Shown piece by piece: positions 6,617-8,649 of a stretch of DNA of 8,649 bases; position 1 is the stretch's first letter; every line of letters starts with the position of its first letter. Source of the DNA: Saprospiraceae bacterium. Lineage in GTDB: Bacteria > Bacteroidota > Bacteroidia > Chitinophagales > Saprospiraceae. The stretch spans positions 1-8,649 of the forward strand of contig JABDJE010000075.1 in assembly GCA_013002625.1 (NCBI GenBank), given 5' to 3'. Below the pieces are notes generated by a model, which worked only from the letters and a program-made list of their open reading frames with translations, did not search any database and was not told the DNA's origin. Position numbers and translations under genes: made by a program.

Positions 6617-7225
6617 ATGAAGTTGATTTGCATAGGCCGAAATTATGCAGCACATGCTGCTGAACTTAATAATAAGGTTCCCAAGAAACCATTAATTTTC
6701 ATGAAACCCGCCTCTGCGCTTGCTTCGAGTTCACAGATACCCTATCCTGATTTTACGAATGACCTTCACTACGAGTTGGAAGTCTTGTTATTTATTTCGA
6801 AGGAAGCAAAAAACGTCTCCCTAGAAGATGCTCCGAATTATTATGACCATATCGGATTGGGCATAGATTTTACAGCGAGAGATGTCCAACAAAAGTGTAA
6901 AGAGAAAGGTCATCCATGGGAACGGGCAAAAAGCTTTGACAATTCAGCCATCATTGGCCAACGTATGGATAAAGAAAAATTTGATCTTGAAAATTTGAAA
7001 TTCAGTTTATTACTTAACGATAAGGAGGTACAATCGGGCAATACAAAAGACCTCATCTTTGATTTCAATGTATTAATTCAGGAGGTATCAAAGTACTTTA
7101 CTTTAAATGTAGGCGATATAATTTTCACGGGGACACCTGCAGGTGTAGGTCCTGTGAAACCTGGGGATAGACTCCAAGCTTCTTTAGAAGAGGAATTATA
7201 TTTAAATCTTACAATAATTCAATAA
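6617..7225 (+). CDS. FAH-family hydrolase, FAHD1-like (acylpyruvase / oxaloacetate tautomerase-decarboxylase type)
   Basis: The 202-residue protein belongs to the fumarylacetoacetate hydrolase family and resembles the FAHD1 branch. Start ATG 6617 begins MKLICIGRNYAAH, the normal family start. The frame is open back to 6587, but that extension lies inside trpS. Metal ligands are Glu53 and Glu55 (HYELEVLLFI) and Asp84 (GIDFTARDVQ). Lys105 (AKSFDNS) and the His13/Glu16 pair in NYAAHAAEL match the spacing of the FAHD1 residues His30/Glu33, Glu71/Glu73, Asp102 and Lys123 as I recall them. TGTPAGVGPVKPGD near the C-terminus is the family signature. FAHD1 enzymes cleave acylpyruvates, decarboxylate oxaloacetate and, in recent work, interconvert its enol and keto forms; bacterial relatives also act in aromatic degradation, but no such genes are nearby. 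The gene follows trpS by 2 bp. The family is sure, while the physiological reaction is inferred. Confidence 0.9.
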   Translation: MKLICIGRNYAAHAAELNNKVPKKPLIFMKPASALASSSQIPYPDFTNDLHYELEVLLFISKEAKNVSLEDAPNYYDHIGLGIDFTARDVQQKCKEKGHPWERAKSFDNSAIIGQRMDKEKFDLENLKFSLLLNDKEVQSGNTKDLIFDFNVLIQEVSKYFTLNVGDIIFTGTPAGVGPVKPGDRLQASLEEELYLNLTIIQ

Positions 7226-7273
7226 TAAATAAGACTTTTACCGTTCAATACAACTACGTCCAATAATATAATT
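7226..7273 (+). other. Short spacer before metK, no clear control element
   Basis: These 48 AT-rich bases hold no exact TAnnTTTG box, no terminator hairpin with a T-run and no room for a SAM riboswitch. metK is therefore either read from upstream or driven by a promoter I do not recognise, possibly within the FAH-family gene. Confidence 0.5.
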
Positions 7274-8533
7274 ATGCCATATTTATTTACCTCAGAATCA
7301 GTATCAGAAGGACATCCTGATAAAATAGCAGATCAGATTTCCGACGCCCTTCTGGATCACTTCCTAGCATTTGATAAAAATTCAAAGGTGGCGTGTGAAA
7401 CCCTGGTTACAACAGGTCAGGTTGTTTTAGCGGGAGAAGTCAAGACAAAGACCTATCTGGACGTTCAAGCCATTACAAGAGATGTGATAAGAAAAATCGG
7501 ATACACCAAATCCGAATATATGTTTGAGGCGAATTCATGTGGTATATTTTCTTCAATTCATGAACAATCACCAGATATAAATCAGGGTGTCGACAAAACG
7601 AATAAAGAAGAACAAGGTGCAGGAGACCAGGGAATGATGTTTGGTTATGCTACAGCCGAAACCAGCAACTATATGCCATTGGCCCTGGATATTTCCCACA
7701 AGATTTTGATCGAGTTGGCAGCTATTCGAAAAGAAGGTAAGAAAATGACGTACCTGAGGCCTGATTCCAAATCTCAGGTGACCATTAAGTATTCGGATGA
7801 TCACCAACCTGTTGCGATCGATTCGATAGTGGTGAGCACACAACATGATGAGTTTGCAAGCGAGTCAAAAATGCTCGCTCAAATAAAGAAGGATATTATC
7901 AACATAGTTATCCCACGTGTTGTTAAAAAACTTAGATCCAGGAAATTGAAAGCCCTGTTTAACAGCAAGATAAATTACCACATCAATCCTACCGGCAAAT
8001 TTGTGATTGGAGGTCCTCATGGCGATACAGGCCTGACCGGCCGAAAAATCATCGTCGATACTTATGGGGGTAAAGGCGCGCACGGTGGAGGTGCTTTCTC
8101 TGGAAAGGATCCTTCAAAGGTTGATAGATCAGCAGCATACGCAACAAGACATATTGCTAAGAATATGGTAGCAGCTGGCATTTGCAAGGAAGTTCTCGTT
8201 CAGGTTTCCTATGCAATTGGTGTGGCCAAACCGACCAATATTTACATCAATACCTATGGCACCGCAAAAATTGATATGAGTGATGCAGCAATTGCAGATA
8301 TCATATACGAGGTCTTTGATATGAGGCCCTATGCCATTGAAAAACGATTAAAATTAAGATCTCCAATATATTCGGATACTGCAGCATATGGCCATATGGG
8401 GCGGAATTCAGAAAAAAAGAAATTGGAATTCACCGATGGATCAGGTAAAACTAAAGCTGTCTCAGTTGAAACTTTTACCTGGGAAAAATTGGACTATGTA
8501 GATAGGTTGAAGAAAGCTTTCAATCTAACATAA
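7274..8533 (+). CDS. metK: S-adenosylmethionine synthetase (methionine adenosyltransferase)
   Basis: This 419-residue cytosolic enzyme makes S-adenosylmethionine from methionine and ATP, releasing phosphate and diphosphate. It needs magnesium and potassium. Signatures are TSESVSEGHPDK at residues 6-17 (His14 catalytic, Asp16 magnesium ligand), the GAGDQG hexapeptide at 115-120, FVIGGPHGDTGLTGRKIIVDTYGG before residue 270, and the P-loop-like GGGAFSGKD at 271-279. The three-fold domain arrangement is complete, and the protein is longer than the E. coli form (384), as is usual in Bacteroidota; the extra residues include a basic insert around VVKKLRSRKLKALFNSK. It is the last recognisable gene of the plus-strand run, 48 bp after the FAH-family gene. 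Cotranscription with that gene is possible but not shown. Confidence 0.97.
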   Translation: MPYLFTSESVSEGHPDKIADQISDALLDHFLAFDKNSKVACETLVTTGQVVLAGEVKTKTYLDVQAITRDVIRKIGYTKSEYMFEANSCGIFSSIHEQSPDINQGVDKTNKEEQGAGDQGMMFGYATAETSNYMPLALDISHKILIELAAIRKEGKKMTYLRPDSKSQVTIKYSDDHQPVAIDSIVVSTQHDEFASESKMLAQIKKDIINIVIPRVVKKLRSRKLKALFNSKINYHINPTGKFVIGGPHGDTGLTGRKIIVDTYGGKGAHGGGAFSGKDPSKVDRSAAYATRHIAKNMVAAGICKEVLVQVSYAIGVAKPTNIYINTYGTAKIDMSDAAIADIIYEVFDMRPYAIEKRLKLRSPIYSDTAAYGHMGRNSEKKKLEFTDGSGKTKAVSVETFTWEKLDYVDRLKKAFNLT

Positions 8534-8649
8534 AAATTTATTTTACCTCGGTAAGCCGAGCGTTAAACCTATTTCACTTTTGAGTATTTATACAATTAGT
8601 AAAGCCTAAGCTAATATGATAATCAATGAGTTTAAGGGCAGACACATTG
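8534..8649. other. Region after metK with a small hairpin; possible start of a further gene
   Basis: A perfect 5-bp stem, CTCGG (8547-8551) and CCGAG (8556-8560) with loop TAAG, lies 13 bp after the metK stop, but no T-run follows on the plus strand, so termination is uncertain. CACTTTTG at 8575-8582 differs by one base from the -7 consensus and lacks a -33 partner. Two ATGs, at 8616 (MIINEFKGRHI) and 8626 (MSLRADTL), open frames that reach the window edge. Eleven or fewer residues are too few to name a product. Confidence 0.3.

Noticed and set aside
7226..7273. Possible SAM riboswitch before metK
   Set aside because: Only 48 AT-rich bases with no stable helices; known SAM riboswitch folds do not fit.
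8547..8560. Hairpin after metK as a rho-independent terminator
   Set aside because: The stem is only 5 bp and no T-run follows on the plus strand; recorded as a weak structure only.
1..8649. A mobile element, defence island or biosynthetic cluster
   Set aside because: All intact genes are recognisable housekeeping or envelope families, composition looks even, and no transposase, integrase, terminal repeats or toxin-antitoxin genes are visible.

Overview
The window looks like an ordinary chromosomal segment of a member of the Bacteroidota. Four things point there. The ribosomal protein L32 has the Bacteroidota sequence type. Two clear promoter candidates match the Bacteroidota -7 consensus TAnnTTTG. 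Start codons lack Shine-Dalgarno sequences. A periplasmic-type S9 peptidase and a PASTA protein without a kinase are both typical of the phylum. Base composition is moderately AT-rich throughout. I see no insertion sequence, phage gene, CRISPR array, tRNA or rRNA. The class within the phylum cannot be fixed from this stretch.

Layout, left to right. Bases 1-1897 (minus strand) hold the N-terminal 632 residues of a secreted S9-family (prolyl oligopeptidase-like) peptidase; its catalytic domain lies beyond the left edge. About 49 bp away, a secreted M28 zinc peptidase of the carboxypeptidase Q type (1947-3434) is transcribed divergently. All other genes are on the plus strand. A membrane-anchored protein with three PASTA domains follows (3523-4311), starting with TTG and preceded by a good promoter candidate. 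Next come the DUF177 (YceD-like) gene and rpmF (4434-5152), 2 bp apart, with their own promoter and a rho-independent terminator at 5179-5210. After the terminator lie ridA, trpS and a FAHD1-type FAH-family hydrolase gene, packed with gaps of 5 and 2 bp, and then metK 48 bp further on. The last 116 bp hold a small hairpin and no gene I can name.

Functionally the window joins envelope or periplasmic proteolysis (two exported peptidases), a probable peptidoglycan-linked envelope protein (PASTA), ribosome supply (DUF177-L32), and a cluster for amino-acid and cofactor metabolism. That cluster contains tryptophanyl-tRNA synthetase and S-adenosylmethionine synthetase, with two small enzymes of the metabolite-repair kind (an imine deaminase and an oxaloacetate/acylpyruvate enzyme) on either side of trpS.

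I did not find a convincing undescribed system. The items most worth checking are the ridA-trpS-FAHD1 grouping, the repeats that overlap the -33 elements of two promoters, and the TTG-initiated PASTA gene with an ATG-TAA start-stop just upstream.
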